DNA from: JANQQZ01 sp039179915
Lineage (GTDB): Bacteria > Planctomycetota > Phycisphaerae > Phycisphaerales > UBA1924
Length of the DNA stretch: 20,557 nucleotides
Reading direction: 5' to 3'
Assembly: GCA_039179915.1 (NCBI GenBank)
Contig: JBCDEF010000022.1
Coordinates: forward strand, 1 to 20,557
How positions within the stretch are numbered: the stretch's first letter is position 1; the number at the start of each line of letters is the position of its first letter. The translations under genes and the position numbers were made by a program. This document shows, piece by piece, positions 7,381 through 14,806 of the stretch. The notes below the pieces were generated by a model that ran no database searches, had not been told where the DNA came from, and saw only the letters and a list, made by a program, of their open reading frames with translations.

Positions 7381-8505
7381 ATGCGACACGCGATGATCAT
7401 GGCCGGCGGCGCCGGCACCAGGCTGTGGCCGCTCTCGCGCGACGGCCAGCCCAAGCAGCTCATCGAGTTCATACCGGGCGAGAATGGCTCGTCTAAGTCG
7501 CTACTCGAAATCGCCGCAACCCGTGTGGGCGACGTCGTCCCCGAGGATCATCAATACATCTGCACCGGCAAGCGGTACCGGGCGCAGATCGAGGCGGCCC
7601 TGCCCCGGTTCGCCGGCGATCGGCTGCTTGGCGAGCCCGCGGCCCGCGACACGCTCAACGCCGTCGGTTTCACGGCCGCCGTGCTCGCCAAGCAGGACAA
7701 GGACGCCGTCTTCGCCGTGCTCACCGCCGACCACCTGATCGAGCCGGCCAACGTCTTCCGCGAGCGGCTGGATCTCGGGTTCCAGCTCGTCGAGCAGGAC
7801 CCGACGAGGCTGGTCACGTTTGCCGTCACGCCGACGTACCCCGCGACGGGCTTCGGCTACGTCGAACGCGGCTCGCCGATCGCGAGCCTGCCGGGCTGCG
7901 CGGTCGATGGCACGCAGATCGTGCACCGCGCCGCAAAGTTTGTCGAGAAGCCGCCGCTGCACCGGGCCCAGGCCTATGTCGAGTCCGGCATGTACGGCTG
8001 GAACGCCGGCATGTTTATCTTCAACGCGAGTACCGTGCTCGAGCTCATCGAGCAGTTCAAGCCCGAGGCGCACGAAGGCCTGATGAAGATCCAGGCCGCC
8101 TGGGGCACCGATGACCAAGACCAAGTTCTCAACGCCGTCTATCCGACGCTGCCCAAGACCAGCATCGACTACGGCATCATGGAGCCGGCCGCGACGCACG
8201 AGGGCGTGAGCATCGTGGCCGTCGCGCTCGATGTCGACTGGCTCGACGTCGGGTCGTGGCCGAGCTTCTTCGAGACGCTGTCTGGCGATGCGGAAGGCCA
8301 CCGGCACGCGGGCGCGGGCGACGCGGTCTTCGAGGGCGGCGCGGGCTCGGCGGTTTACAACGACCGAGCCGGCCACACCGTCGCCATGCTCGGCTGCGAC
8401 GACCTGATCGTCATCCACACCGACCGCGCGACACTGGTCATGCCGGCTGACAAGGCCCAAGAGCTCAAGACGCTCTGGGAGCGGCTGGGCGATCAACTCA
8501 AGTAG
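7381..8505 (+). CDS. manC: Mannose-1-phosphate guanylyltransferase
   Basis: The product is 374 residues and covers only the nucleotidyltransferase part; the mannose-6-phosphate isomerase domain of bifunctional ManC proteins (about 470 residues) is absent. It makes GDP-mannose from GTP and mannose-1-phosphate for glycan synthesis. The signature loop is IMAGGAGTRLWPLSR followed by PKQ near the N-terminus. TADHLIEP, FVEKP, and WNAGMFIF are the later sugar-nucleotide-binding motifs, and SIDYGIMEP and VDWLDVGSW match the family's later conserved blocks. GGAG 8 bases upstream supports ATG 7381. It follows ruvA by 33 bases and could be co-transcribed with it. The function matches the capD-like gene nearby, both being nucleotide-sugar enzymes. 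Confidence 0.93.
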   Translation: MRHAMIMAGGAGTRLWPLSRDGQPKQLIEFIPGENGSSKSLLEIAATRVGDVVPEDHQYICTGKRYRAQIEAALPRFAGDRLLGEPAARDTLNAVGFTAAVLAKQDKDAVFAVLTADHLIEPANVFRERLDLGFQLVEQDPTRLVTFAVTPTYPATGFGYVERGSPIASLPGCAVDGTQIVHRAAKFVEKPPLHRAQAYVESGMYGWNAGMFIFNASTVLELIEQFKPEAHEGLMKIQAAWGTDDQDQVLNAVYPTLPKTSIDYGIMEPAATHEGVSIVAVALDVDWLDVGSWPSFFETLSGDAEGHRHAGAGDAVFEGGAGSAVYNDRAGHTVAMLGCDDLIVIHTDRATLVMPADKAQELKTLWERLGDQLK

Positions 8506-8520
8506 CAACCGACAACAGCG

Positions 8521-8546
8521 ATCGCAATACACGCTTAGCGTGCGAT
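8521..8546 (+). repeat. Inverted repeat overlapping the start codon of the next gene
   Basis: CACGC (8530-8534) pairs with GCGTG (8538-8542) around a TTA loop. The outer ATCG (8521-8524) pairs with CGAT (8543-8546), with CAATA bulged on one side. The GTG start at 8540-8542 lies wholly inside the 3' arm. It could limit translation of the zinc-ribbon gene, or act as a weak mRNA 3' end for manC, though no U-tract follows. Confidence 0.4.
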
Positions 8547-9241
8547 TCTCGATTCTTGTTCTCCTGGCGATGGTGCTTGGCGTGCTCACAACGCTTGCAG
8601 CGGCGTGGGGGCTTGGCAATACGCTCGATCGTGTGCGTACCGAGGAGTTGCACTACTTTCCTCAATCATTTCATCGAGCCGGGCCTTCTCTCCGACGCAT
8701 CAACTCGTTCGGACAGACGAATTTCTGGGTCACAACCAGGGGCAATTCGCGTACGCGGGCCTCGGTTGCTGTTTCATCGGTGGAGGAGATTGAACCTTGG
8801 TGGTACCGCGAGCGCACGCTGCAGCAACAACCACGCGAACTGCTGTACTCACAGGAAGCCATGGGGATCCCTCTGCGGTGCTTCCGTGCAGAGGTGGCGA
8901 TGGGCATGGGTGGCCCACAACCAACGAACGTCACCCACGGCCGACAACGCTTCTCGGCTCCTTGGCTCCCTGGCGCGACCAGTCCACAAACGGCGTGGGT
9001 GATTCCGACAATCCCGATATGGCCCGGCCTGCTCGGAAACCTGCTCTTCTGGTCAGTCATCTGGTTGGGGCTACTTGCCGGACCGTTGGTGGTGTTCAGG
9101 CGGCTCATCCGACGGCGTCGCGGCCTCTGCCTGTGGTGCGGCTACGACCTGTCCGCCACGCACACCGGCCCCTGCCCGGAGTGCGGCCGGGAGCCAAAGC
9201 GACGCGAAGCTTCGGCTCAACCGCGGGTTTCGGTAGACTGA
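8540..9241 (+). CDS. Membrane protein with C-terminal zinc ribbon, function unknown
   Basis: The product is 233 residues. An N-terminal membrane segment (about 4-24, LVLLAMVLGVLTTLAAAWG) is followed by a long presumably extracytoplasmic region. A second membrane segment (about 165-187) and a basic stretch RRLIRRRR come next, then a cytoplasmic zinc ribbon CLWCGYDL, 8 residues, CPECGRE. The four Cys would bind one zinc. This architecture recurs in Planctomycetota proteins of unknown role. The GTG start at 8540 aligns with the start of the paralogue downstream; a later ATG would remove half of the first membrane segment. It has a tandem partner 4 bases downstream with the same layout, so the pair probably arose by duplication. 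I cannot assign a function. Confidence 0.75.
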   Translation: MRFSILVLLAMVLGVLTTLAAAWGLGNTLDRVRTEELHYFPQSFHRAGPSLRRINSFGQTNFWVTTRGNSRTRASVAVSSVEEIEPWWYRERTLQQQPRELLYSQEAMGIPLRCFRAEVAMGMGGPQPTNVTHGRQRFSAPWLPGATSPQTAWVIPTIPIWPGLLGNLLFWSVIWLGLLAGPLVVFRRLIRRRRGLCLWCGYDLSATHTGPCPECGREPKRREASAQPRVSVD

Positions 9242-9245
9242 ACTG

Positions 9246-9536
9246 ATGCGAAGGTGGCCGTGGGTCAGGATTGGGGTGTCGGTGGTGCTCGGCGTGCTGC
9301 TGACGCTGGCGTCGGCGTGGGGGCCGGGGCTGTGGAATCTTCGGCCAGACTGGCTGCGGTTCCGTTTGGGACCGATCCCTCCGAATGTTTCGTACCCATA
9401 CACGATGAAATGGGAGTCGCGCGTTTACGGCAACGTTTGGAAGTCGCACTGGGGGCTCGCATGGAGCGGTTTTCTGCACAAGCCAGAGGAGCCGACGGCT
9501 GAAGAGGTCGATGCGATTGCTCAGGACGCCCCGTGA
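9246..9536 (+). CDS. Interrupted membrane zinc-ribbon paralogue, N-terminal half
   Basis: The product is 96 residues, with an N-terminal membrane segment (VSVVLGVLLTLASAWG) that closely matches the gene just upstream (MVLGVLTTLAAAWG). The frame ends at TGA 9534-9536. The next ORF, which carries the second membrane segment and zinc ribbon, is in the same frame. Reading through the TGA gives 236 codons, nearly the 233-residue length of the intact paralogue. So this is best seen as the front half of one broken or recoded gene rather than an independent small protein. Codon bias near the break weakly favours another frame over about 9500-9605 (reading PRDGRYLKHESRPLK). Two compensating indels in C-runs are therefore an alternative explanation. 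Confidence 0.6.
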   Translation: MRRWPWVRIGVSVVLGVLLTLASAWGPGLWNLRPDWLRFRLGPIPPNVSYPYTMKWESRVYGNVWKSHWGLAWSGFLHKPEEPTAEEVDAIAQDAP

Positions 9537-9572
9537 TGGTCGGTACCTGAAACACGAAAGCCGTCCGCTGAA

Positions 9573-9956
9573 ATGCGTTCTGCAGGCACAACCGCGACAG
9601 GGCTCCCCCTCCGTTGCATGCGGTCGCACGGGTTCTACACATCCGATGGCGAATCGCTGAGCTTCAATGAGCGTTTTGTGTACCTTGACGAGTTTCCGAG
9701 CGATCGTGCCGCGTTCTTCCCGCTTCAGCCGATGCTTATTCCGTTCGTGTTTAACACGCTCTTTTGGGCAGCCGTGGTGACTGGCGTGCCGTACTTACTT
9801 GCACGACCAGCAAGGCTCTATCGGAAATCCCGCGGGCTGTGTCCCGCCTGCGGCTACTCGCTCGCCGGCGTCGGCGGCCCCTGCCCGGAGTGCGGCCGAG
9901 TCCCGAAATCGCGGAAAACAGCCGCTCCGAGCGATCCCGCCGCCGAACCCCAATAA
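9573..9956 (+). CDS. Interrupted membrane zinc-ribbon paralogue, C-terminal half
   Basis: The ORF is 127 residues if it starts at ATG 9573, but no ribosome-binding site supports that start. It is in frame with the preceding half. It contains GLPLRCMR, matching GIPLRCFR of the upstream paralogue. A membrane segment follows (about 50-75, LIPFVFNTLFWAAVVTGVPYLL), then the zinc ribbon CPACGYSL, 8 residues, CPECGRV. The DNA for the last ribbon knuckle is nearly identical to that of the intact copy, supporting tandem duplication. Its 3' end overlaps any canonical start of ruvX by 67 bases. It is either expressed through TGA read-through, re-initiated, or a decaying fragment. Confidence 0.6.
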   Translation: MRSAGTTATGLPLRCMRSHGFYTSDGESLSFNERFVYLDEFPSDRAAFFPLQPMLIPFVFNTLFWAAVVTGVPYLLARPARLYRKSRGLCPACGYSLAGVGGPCPECGRVPKSRKTAAPSDPAAEPQ

Positions 9957-10444
9957 TCCGTATCAGATACGTCGCGGTCGATCTTGGGGATAAGCGGACG
10001 GGGCTGGCGTCGGGGGACTCGGCCACGGCCATCGTTTCGCCCGTCGGCATGGTCGAGGTCGACATCAAGCACGCCAACGGCGGGCCGCTGCTCGAAGCCG
10101 TCGCCCGGGTCGTCGAGGAGCATCTGGGCGACAACCCGCGGCTGAGCAAGGGCGAGATTGTCATCGGCCTGCCGCTGAATATGGACGGCACCGAAGGCCA
10201 GCGGACCCGGATCGTCCGGGCGTTCGGCGAGCGGCTGCGGTCCCGCTGCGGGCGCGATGTGCATTATCAGGACGAGCGGCTGACCTCGGCCGATGCCGAT
10301 TGGCAGATGGCCCAGACCGGCCTGACGCACCAGCAGAAGAAAGAACGACGCGATGCGTTGGCGGCGGCGGCGATCCTGAAAGATTTTCTCGAGGTCAGAA
10401 AGAACACGCCGCGGGCGGATGACCCGCAGGGTCCCGGCTGGTGA
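9890..10444 (+). CDS. ruvX: Putative pre-16S rRNA nuclease / Holliday junction resolvase-like RuvX (YqgF)
   Basis: The RNase H-like fold of YqgF/RuvX is clear: VAVDLGDKRTGLA with the first catalytic Asp, IVIGLPLNMDGTEGQRT in the middle, YQDERLTSADAD, and the final DALAAAAIL with the last catalytic Asp. The family processes the 5' end of pre-16S rRNA. The conserved part begins at IRYVAVDLG, whose first codon (9962-9964) is ATC where relatives start with ATG (MRY). The nearest canonical in-frame start is GTG 9890, inside the zinc ribbon of the previous gene. That gives 184 residues with 24 extra at the front. I give that start but regard a start at 9953-9964 (ATA, ATC or a miscalled ATG) as equally likely. 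The family identity is secure. Confidence 0.88.
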   Translation: MRPSPEIAENSRSERSRRRTPIIRIRYVAVDLGDKRTGLASGDSATAIVSPVGMVEVDIKHANGGPLLEAVARVVEEHLGDNPRLSKGEIVIGLPLNMDGTEGQRTRIVRAFGERLRSRCGRDVHYQDERLTSADADWQMAQTGLTHQQKKERRDALAAAAILKDFLEVRKNTPRADDPQGPGW

Positions 10445-10466
10445 ACCGGCGCTGAAGAGCGTCGGT
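10445..10466 (+). other. Intercistronic hairpin right after ruvX
   Basis: ACCGGCGCT (10445-10453) pairs with AGCGTCGGT (10458-10466) around a GAAG loop: nine pairs including one G-U. It begins directly after the ruvX stop codon. No U-tract follows, so it is not a standard intrinsic terminator; an mRNA-stability or processing role is possible. Confidence 0.4.
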
Positions 10467-10501
10467 ACAGCTTGAGAGCCATACTCGGAAGGAGCCGGGC
10501 G

Positions 10502-13500
10502 ATGCGTCGATGGATTGGAGCGGTTGTCGGTCTGTGCGTCGCGCTGTGCGCGCGAGGGCAGTCGTTCGACTCGGCAGACGAACTGCTCGACGCGGTCGAG
10601 ACTGCTGATGCGCGGATCGAGCGGCTCACGGCGGACCTGGCGTACGTCCGCGATTTTGCGCTCGTGGGCGACCGGCAGCTGCGCGTTGGCTCGCTCGCGT
10701 TTGTCAACGAAACAGACAGCCGGCGTTTCGCGGTGCTGTTCGAGACGCTGATCGTCGGCGATCGCCGCGAGCCGGACGGGCGGACGTTTGTGTTCGACGG
10801 CGAGTGGCTGACCGAGCGGATTCCCAGCGAGCGGCTGATGCTGCGTCGCCAGGTGGCCCCGCCGGGCGCGAAGTTCGATCCGCTCCGCGTCGGCGAGGGG
10901 CCCCTGCCGCTGCCGCTGGGTCAGAAGAAGGCGGACATCCTCAGCAGCTACACCGTCGCGATGCCCGAGCCGGCCGAGGGCCTCGCGGGCCGCGAGGACC
11001 AGTCGGAGCTTGAGGATTTCATCGCCGCCAAAAAGGCGTCGCAGCTGAAGCTCACGCCCCGGCCCGAGCGGATCGAAGACGATCCGTTCGACGAGATCCG
11101 GCTCTGGTACGCGCGGCACGAAACCGGTGTGCTGCCGGTGATGGCGATGACGCTGAACAAGACGGGCGACGAGGTCGTCGTGCGGCTGATCAACGTGCGG
11201 CTGAACGCCGACGCGTCGATCGACGAGTCGGTGTTTGACGACGAGCCGCCGGTCGGGTGGGACGTGGACGAGACGCCCTACCGCGGCGCGGCGGCCGAGC
11301 CGGGCATCACCGCGCCGGTCTTCGCGCGGCTCCAGCCCGAGTTGGACCCGCGTCTGCCGCCCCAGCCCGCCGACAACACGGAAGCGGCCGATCGTTTCAC
11401 GCTGCCGGCGGCGGTGCGCCGGGTGCTGGAAGCCGGGTACACGAGCGAGGACGACGCGGCGGGGCTCCGGGTCTTTCACGGGGCGTGGACGGCCGAGGAT
11501 CTGAAGAACCCGTTGCTGGCGGCGGAAGCGGCGCTGATGCGTGGCGACCTGGACCACGCGTCGCTGCAGGATGCCGCGGCGCCCGCGACGCTGAGGGCCG
11601 CGGCCATGATCGGTCGGGGCGAGTTGCAGGACGCGCTCGGGCTGCTCGAAGGCAACACCGGTTTCCGTGCGGTCAGACTCCGGGTCGGAGCGCTCGAGCG
11701 GCTCGGCCGGCATGCCGACGCGCTCGCCGCGACCGGGCCCGCGATCGAGCGGTTGACGAACGAGCGGGTCGACGATGCCGCGGAACTGACCGATGCGGTG
11801 GCGGTGCTGATCGCCCGCGCCCGGCTCGGCGGGCCCGAGCGGGCCGACGGCACCGATTTCCAGACGCTCATGACGCTGCTGACCCGCGCGAGCGGCGAGA
11901 TCGATCGGCTGTATTGGCCCGCCTTCTTGCTCGAGGCGCAGCTGCTGTACGACAAGGACGAACGCGGCCGGGCGAGCGAGGCGCTCCAGCAGGTGCTCAG
12001 GCTGAACCCCGCGTCGGCCGAGGCGTGGGCGCTGCTGGGCCGGCTGGCGGTCGACGGCTTCGACTTCGACCGGGCCGAGGCGATCGCGGCCCGGCTCGAT
12101 GCGCTGGCCGAGCACGAGCTGCCGTGGTGGACCGGCGAGGGCTCGCCGGTGCCCGAGGCGGACGAGCCGTCGGTGCTCGGCGGCATCGTCATCGCCCGGG
12201 CCCGCGTGCGGCAGGACGAGCCGGACTCGGGTCTCGAGCTGGTCCAGAGGCTGCTCGAGCGACACCCCCGGCAGCGGGACCTGCTGGCGGCCGAGGCCGC
12301 GCTGCACGCCTGCCGGTACGACCTTGATTCGGCCCGCGCGACGCTCGATGAGCTCGATGGATTCAGCCCGGGCACGGAGGCGGGATACCTGCTCGCCGGC
12401 TGGGCGCTCAGCGAGCGGCGGCAGTACGCCGAGAGCGCCGAGCTGCTGGAAACAGCCGTAGCCCGCCAGCCGAACCGGCCCGAGGCGGCGATCCTGCTGG
12501 GCTTGCTCGAGCTGCAATCGGGCCGCGATCTCAACGCGCTGTCGGCGCTGCGGCGTGTCGCCGAGCTCGACCCGTTCAATGCGCGGGCGGCCAACAGCCT
12601 CGAGCTGCTCGAAGAGCTCGTGACATACGAGACGGTCGAGAGCGAGCACTTCGTGATCCGCTACAAGCCCGGCATCGACGAGATCCTGGCGCGGATGATG
12701 CCGCCGGTGCTCGAGCGCATCCACGAGCGGGTGACCGGCGCGGCCAACGGCGGTATCGACCACGAGCCGGCACAGAAAACGATCATCGAGCTGATGCCCA
12801 ACCACGCCTGGTTCGCAGTGCGGATCGCGGGAATGCCGCAGATCCATACGATCGCCGCGGCGACCGGCCCCGTCATCGCGATGGAGGCGCCGAAGATCGG
12901 CCCGGGCCACAAGGTGGGTGTCTACGACTGGGCGCGGACGCTCCAGCACGAGTACGTGCACACCGTCACGCTCAGCCGCACAAAGAACCGCCTGCCGCAC
13001 TGGTTCACCGAGGCGGCCGCGCAGTACCTCGAGGACGCGCCGCGGGACGAGGGGACGTGCCGGCTGCTGGTCGGCAAGCTGCTCGCCGGCGAACTGTTCG
13101 ACATGGACGAGATCAACATCCGGTTCACCCGGCCGCGGACGCCCGAGGACCGGTCGCTTGCGTATGCGCAGGGCCACTGGATGTACCAGTACATGGTCGA
13201 GACGTTCGGCGATGCTGCGCCTCGCGAGCTGATGGACGCCTATGCCCGCGGCGAGCGGGAGGCGCAGGCGATGCCGAGCGTGCTGGGCGTCGACCGTGAC
13301 GCGTTCCGGGAAGGCTTCGAAGAGTGGGCGCACGACCAAGCAGAGTCCTGGGGGCTGATCCCGCCCGAGGGCACGCTCACGGTGCAGATGCTCGCGGCCC
13401 GCGACGGCGTGCACCGGCAGCCGACGGTTCAGCAGATCGAGACCTGGCTCGAGGAGTTCCCGGATCAGGCGGGGCTGATCGAGCTGCTGGTCTCGAAGAA

Positions 13501-13933
13501 GCTCGACGGTTCGCGGACACCGACGCCGGACCTGGTCCCGGTGCTGGAGCGGTGGGCCGAGCTGGTGCCGGTGGCGGAGCGCCCCCACCGCCTGCTGTCG
13601 CGGTACTACCTGGACTCGGAGCATCCGGAACGGGCGATGCCGCACCTGGAGTTTCTCGATGCGCGAGCGCAGTACACGCCGGCGTTCGCTTCGGCCTTGG
13701 CAACGCGATACGCCGAGCAGCGGCGGCTGGAGGAGGCCGAGCGGAAGGCGATGCGTGCGGTGACCATCGCGCCGTTCGACGCCGATCACCGCGAGCTGGC
13801 GGCCCGTGTCGCGCTGCTGCGCCAGGACCTGGCCGGCGCAGAGCGGCACCTGGATGCGCTCACGAAGATCGAACCGGACCGTCCGCGGCACGCCGAGCGG
13901 CTCGCGCGAGTCCGCGAGCTCATGACGCGCTGA
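10502..13933 (+). CDS. Exported LolA-like / TPR / peptidase MA-like metalloprotease fusion
   Basis: The product is 1143 residues. ATG 10502 is preceded by GGAAGGAG at 7-base spacing, which decides the start over an in-frame TTG at 10472. A signal peptide occupies about 1-20. Residues about 20-240 resemble the LolA-like domain that binds lipoprotein acyl chains (FVFDGEWLTE, then GEGPLPLPLGQKKADIL). Residues about 340-720 are alpha-helical repeats with TPR-like periodicity (NPASAEAWALLGRLAVDGFD). Residues about 730-930 form a gluzincin domain with zinc motif HEYVH at 816-820 and the third ligand E837 in WFTEAAAQYLED, as in peptidase MA-like proteins. More TPR-like helices follow to the C-terminus. 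It probably acts in the periplasm; the substrate is unknown. Its last 14 bases overlap the convergent acyltransferase gene. Confidence 0.88.
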   Translation: MRRWIGAVVGLCVALCARGQSFDSADELLDAVETADARIERLTADLAYVRDFALVGDRQLRVGSLAFVNETDSRRFAVLFETLIVGDRREPDGRTFVFDGEWLTERIPSERLMLRRQVAPPGAKFDPLRVGEGPLPLPLGQKKADILSSYTVAMPEPAEGLAGREDQSELEDFIAAKKASQLKLTPRPERIEDDPFDEIRLWYARHETGVLPVMAMTLNKTGDEVVVRLINVRLNADASIDESVFDDEPPVGWDVDETPYRGAAAEPGITAPVFARLQPELDPRLPPQPADNTEAADRFTLPAAVRRVLEAGYTSEDDAAGLRVFHGAWTAEDLKNPLLAAEAALMRGDLDHASLQDAAAPATLRAAAMIGRGELQDALGLLEGNTGFRAVRLRVGALERLGRHADALAATGPAIERLTNERVDDAAELTDAVAVLIARARLGGPERADGTDFQTLMTLLTRASGEIDRLYWPAFLLEAQLLYDKDERGRASEALQQVLRLNPASAEAWALLGRLAVDGFDFDRAEAIAARLDALAEHELPWWTGEGSPVPEADEPSVLGGIVIARARVRQDEPDSGLELVQRLLERHPRQRDLLAAEAALHACRYDLDSARATLDELDGFSPGTEAGYLLAGWALSERRQYAESAELLETAVARQPNRPEAAILLGLLELQSGRDLNALSALRRVAELDPFNARAANSLELLEELVTYETVESEHFVIRYKPGIDEILARMMPPVLERIHERVTGAANGGIDHEPAQKTIIELMPNHAWFAVRIAGMPQIHTIAAATGPVIAMEAPKIGPGHKVGVYDWARTLQHEYVHTVTLSRTKNRLPHWFTEAAAQYLEDAPRDEGTCRLLVGKLLAGELFDMDEINIRFTRPRTPEDRSLAYAQGHWMYQYMVETFGDAAPRELMDAYARGEREAQAMPSVLGVDRDAFREGFEEWAHDQAESWGLIPPEGTLTVQMLAARDGVHRQPTVQQIETWLEEFPDQAGLIELLVSKKLDGSRTPTPDLVPVLERWAELVPVAERPHRLLSRYYLDSEHPERAMPHLEFLDARAQYTPAFASALATRYAEQRRLEEAERKAMRAVTIAPFDADHRELAARVALLRQDLAGAERHLDALTKIEPDRPRHAERLARVRELMTR

Positions 13934-14723
13934 GCGCGACGCTCGGGGGGGGCGCCTCGCGCTGGTGTCGATCGGCAGATGGCTGCGGCGTCTCGACGCC
14001 GTCGGCCCGGTCGCGGTTGATCGGCCAGCCCGTCCAGTCCTCGTACCGCTGCTGGAGATCCGCGGCGATGTCGGCCGCGCCCAGGCCCGTGCTGGCGTAG
14101 TCGACCGGCTCCATGAACCGGACGCGCGAGCGGCTCGGTGTCCAGATCGAGGCGAACGCGGGATCGATCTGCGGCGTGTCTTCGATGATCGCCGGCAGCA
14201 CGAGCGCCCCGGACTTCTTGATCAGCAGGCCGACGCCGGGCTGGAACGGCAGCAGCTGGCGGGCGGGCCGCTCGATGCCGCCCTCGGGGAAGATGCCGAG
14301 CACGCCGCCGGCCTTGAGGTGCTTGAGCGCGACCCGGGCGGACGCGCTGTCCTTCTGGTAGCGGGCCACGTCGATGATCCGCACCCAATTCCAGAACGGT
14401 TCGAGCAACGCGACGCGCATGTCGTCGGCCATCATCCAGCGTGGCTCGAACCGGCGCGTCGCGTTCTGGATCAGCACGGGGTCGATGCCCGCGGTGTGGT
14501 TGGCCACGACGATCAAGGGGCGGGTGGTCTCGACAGCTCTGACGTGCTCGAGGCCTTCATATTCCACGCGGTGCAGCACGCGGGAATAGCAGCGGATGAA
14601 CGCCAGCATCAGCCCGGCGTCGGCCTCCTGGCCCCGCGGGTTGACCATCACCCAGCGGGCGAGGGCCGCGAAGCCGAGCCAGGCGAGGGCCGCAGCGAAG
14701 GCGATCAGGATCCAGGTGGGCAA
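13920..14723 (-). CDS. 1-acyl-sn-glycerol-3-phosphate acyltransferase family protein (PlsC-like)
   Basis: Family members transfer an acyl chain to lysophosphatidic acid in phospholipid synthesis at the membrane. The acyltransferase motifs are visible: NHTAGIDPVL (the HX4D catalytic motif), then later IFPEGGIERP (motif III, glycerophosphate binding) and VLPAIIEDT (motif IV position). An N-terminal membrane segment ILIAFAAALAWLGFAALA anchors it. I chose the TTG at 14721-14723 because GGAG lies 5 bases before it and the membrane helix follows at once, giving 267 residues. The in-frame ATG at 14799-14801 would leave only 5 bases to the divergent rarA start. The C-terminus is a short polar tail overlapping the protease gene end. 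Acyl-acceptor specificity cannot be read from sequence. Confidence 0.85.
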   Translation of the reverse strand: MPTWILIAFAAALAWLGFAALARWVMVNPRGQEADAGLMLAFIRCYSRVLHRVEYEGLEHVRAVETTRPLIVVANHTAGIDPVLIQNATRRFEPRWMMADDMRVALLEPFWNWVRIIDVARYQKDSASARVALKHLKAGGVLGIFPEGGIERPARQLLPFQPGVGLLIKKSGALVLPAIIEDTPQIDPAFASIWTPSRSRVRFMEPVDYASTGLGAADIAADLQQRYEDWTGWPINRDRADGVETPQPSADRHQREAPPPSVALSAS

Positions 14724-14806
14724 GGCCGTCTCCGAGTGGAAGAAGTCGCATGTGCGAATGCTGGCAAGAACCCTAGCAACGGGCCGGGTGTTCCATAGCA
14801 TGGTGG

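Noticed and set aside
9854..13891. A 1345-residue open frame on the minus strand
   Set aside because: It is the antisense of ruvX and the LolA/TPR/protease gene. It is Arg/Pro/Gln-rich with no recognisable motif, while the plus strand shows clear catalytic motifs and a good ribosome-binding site.
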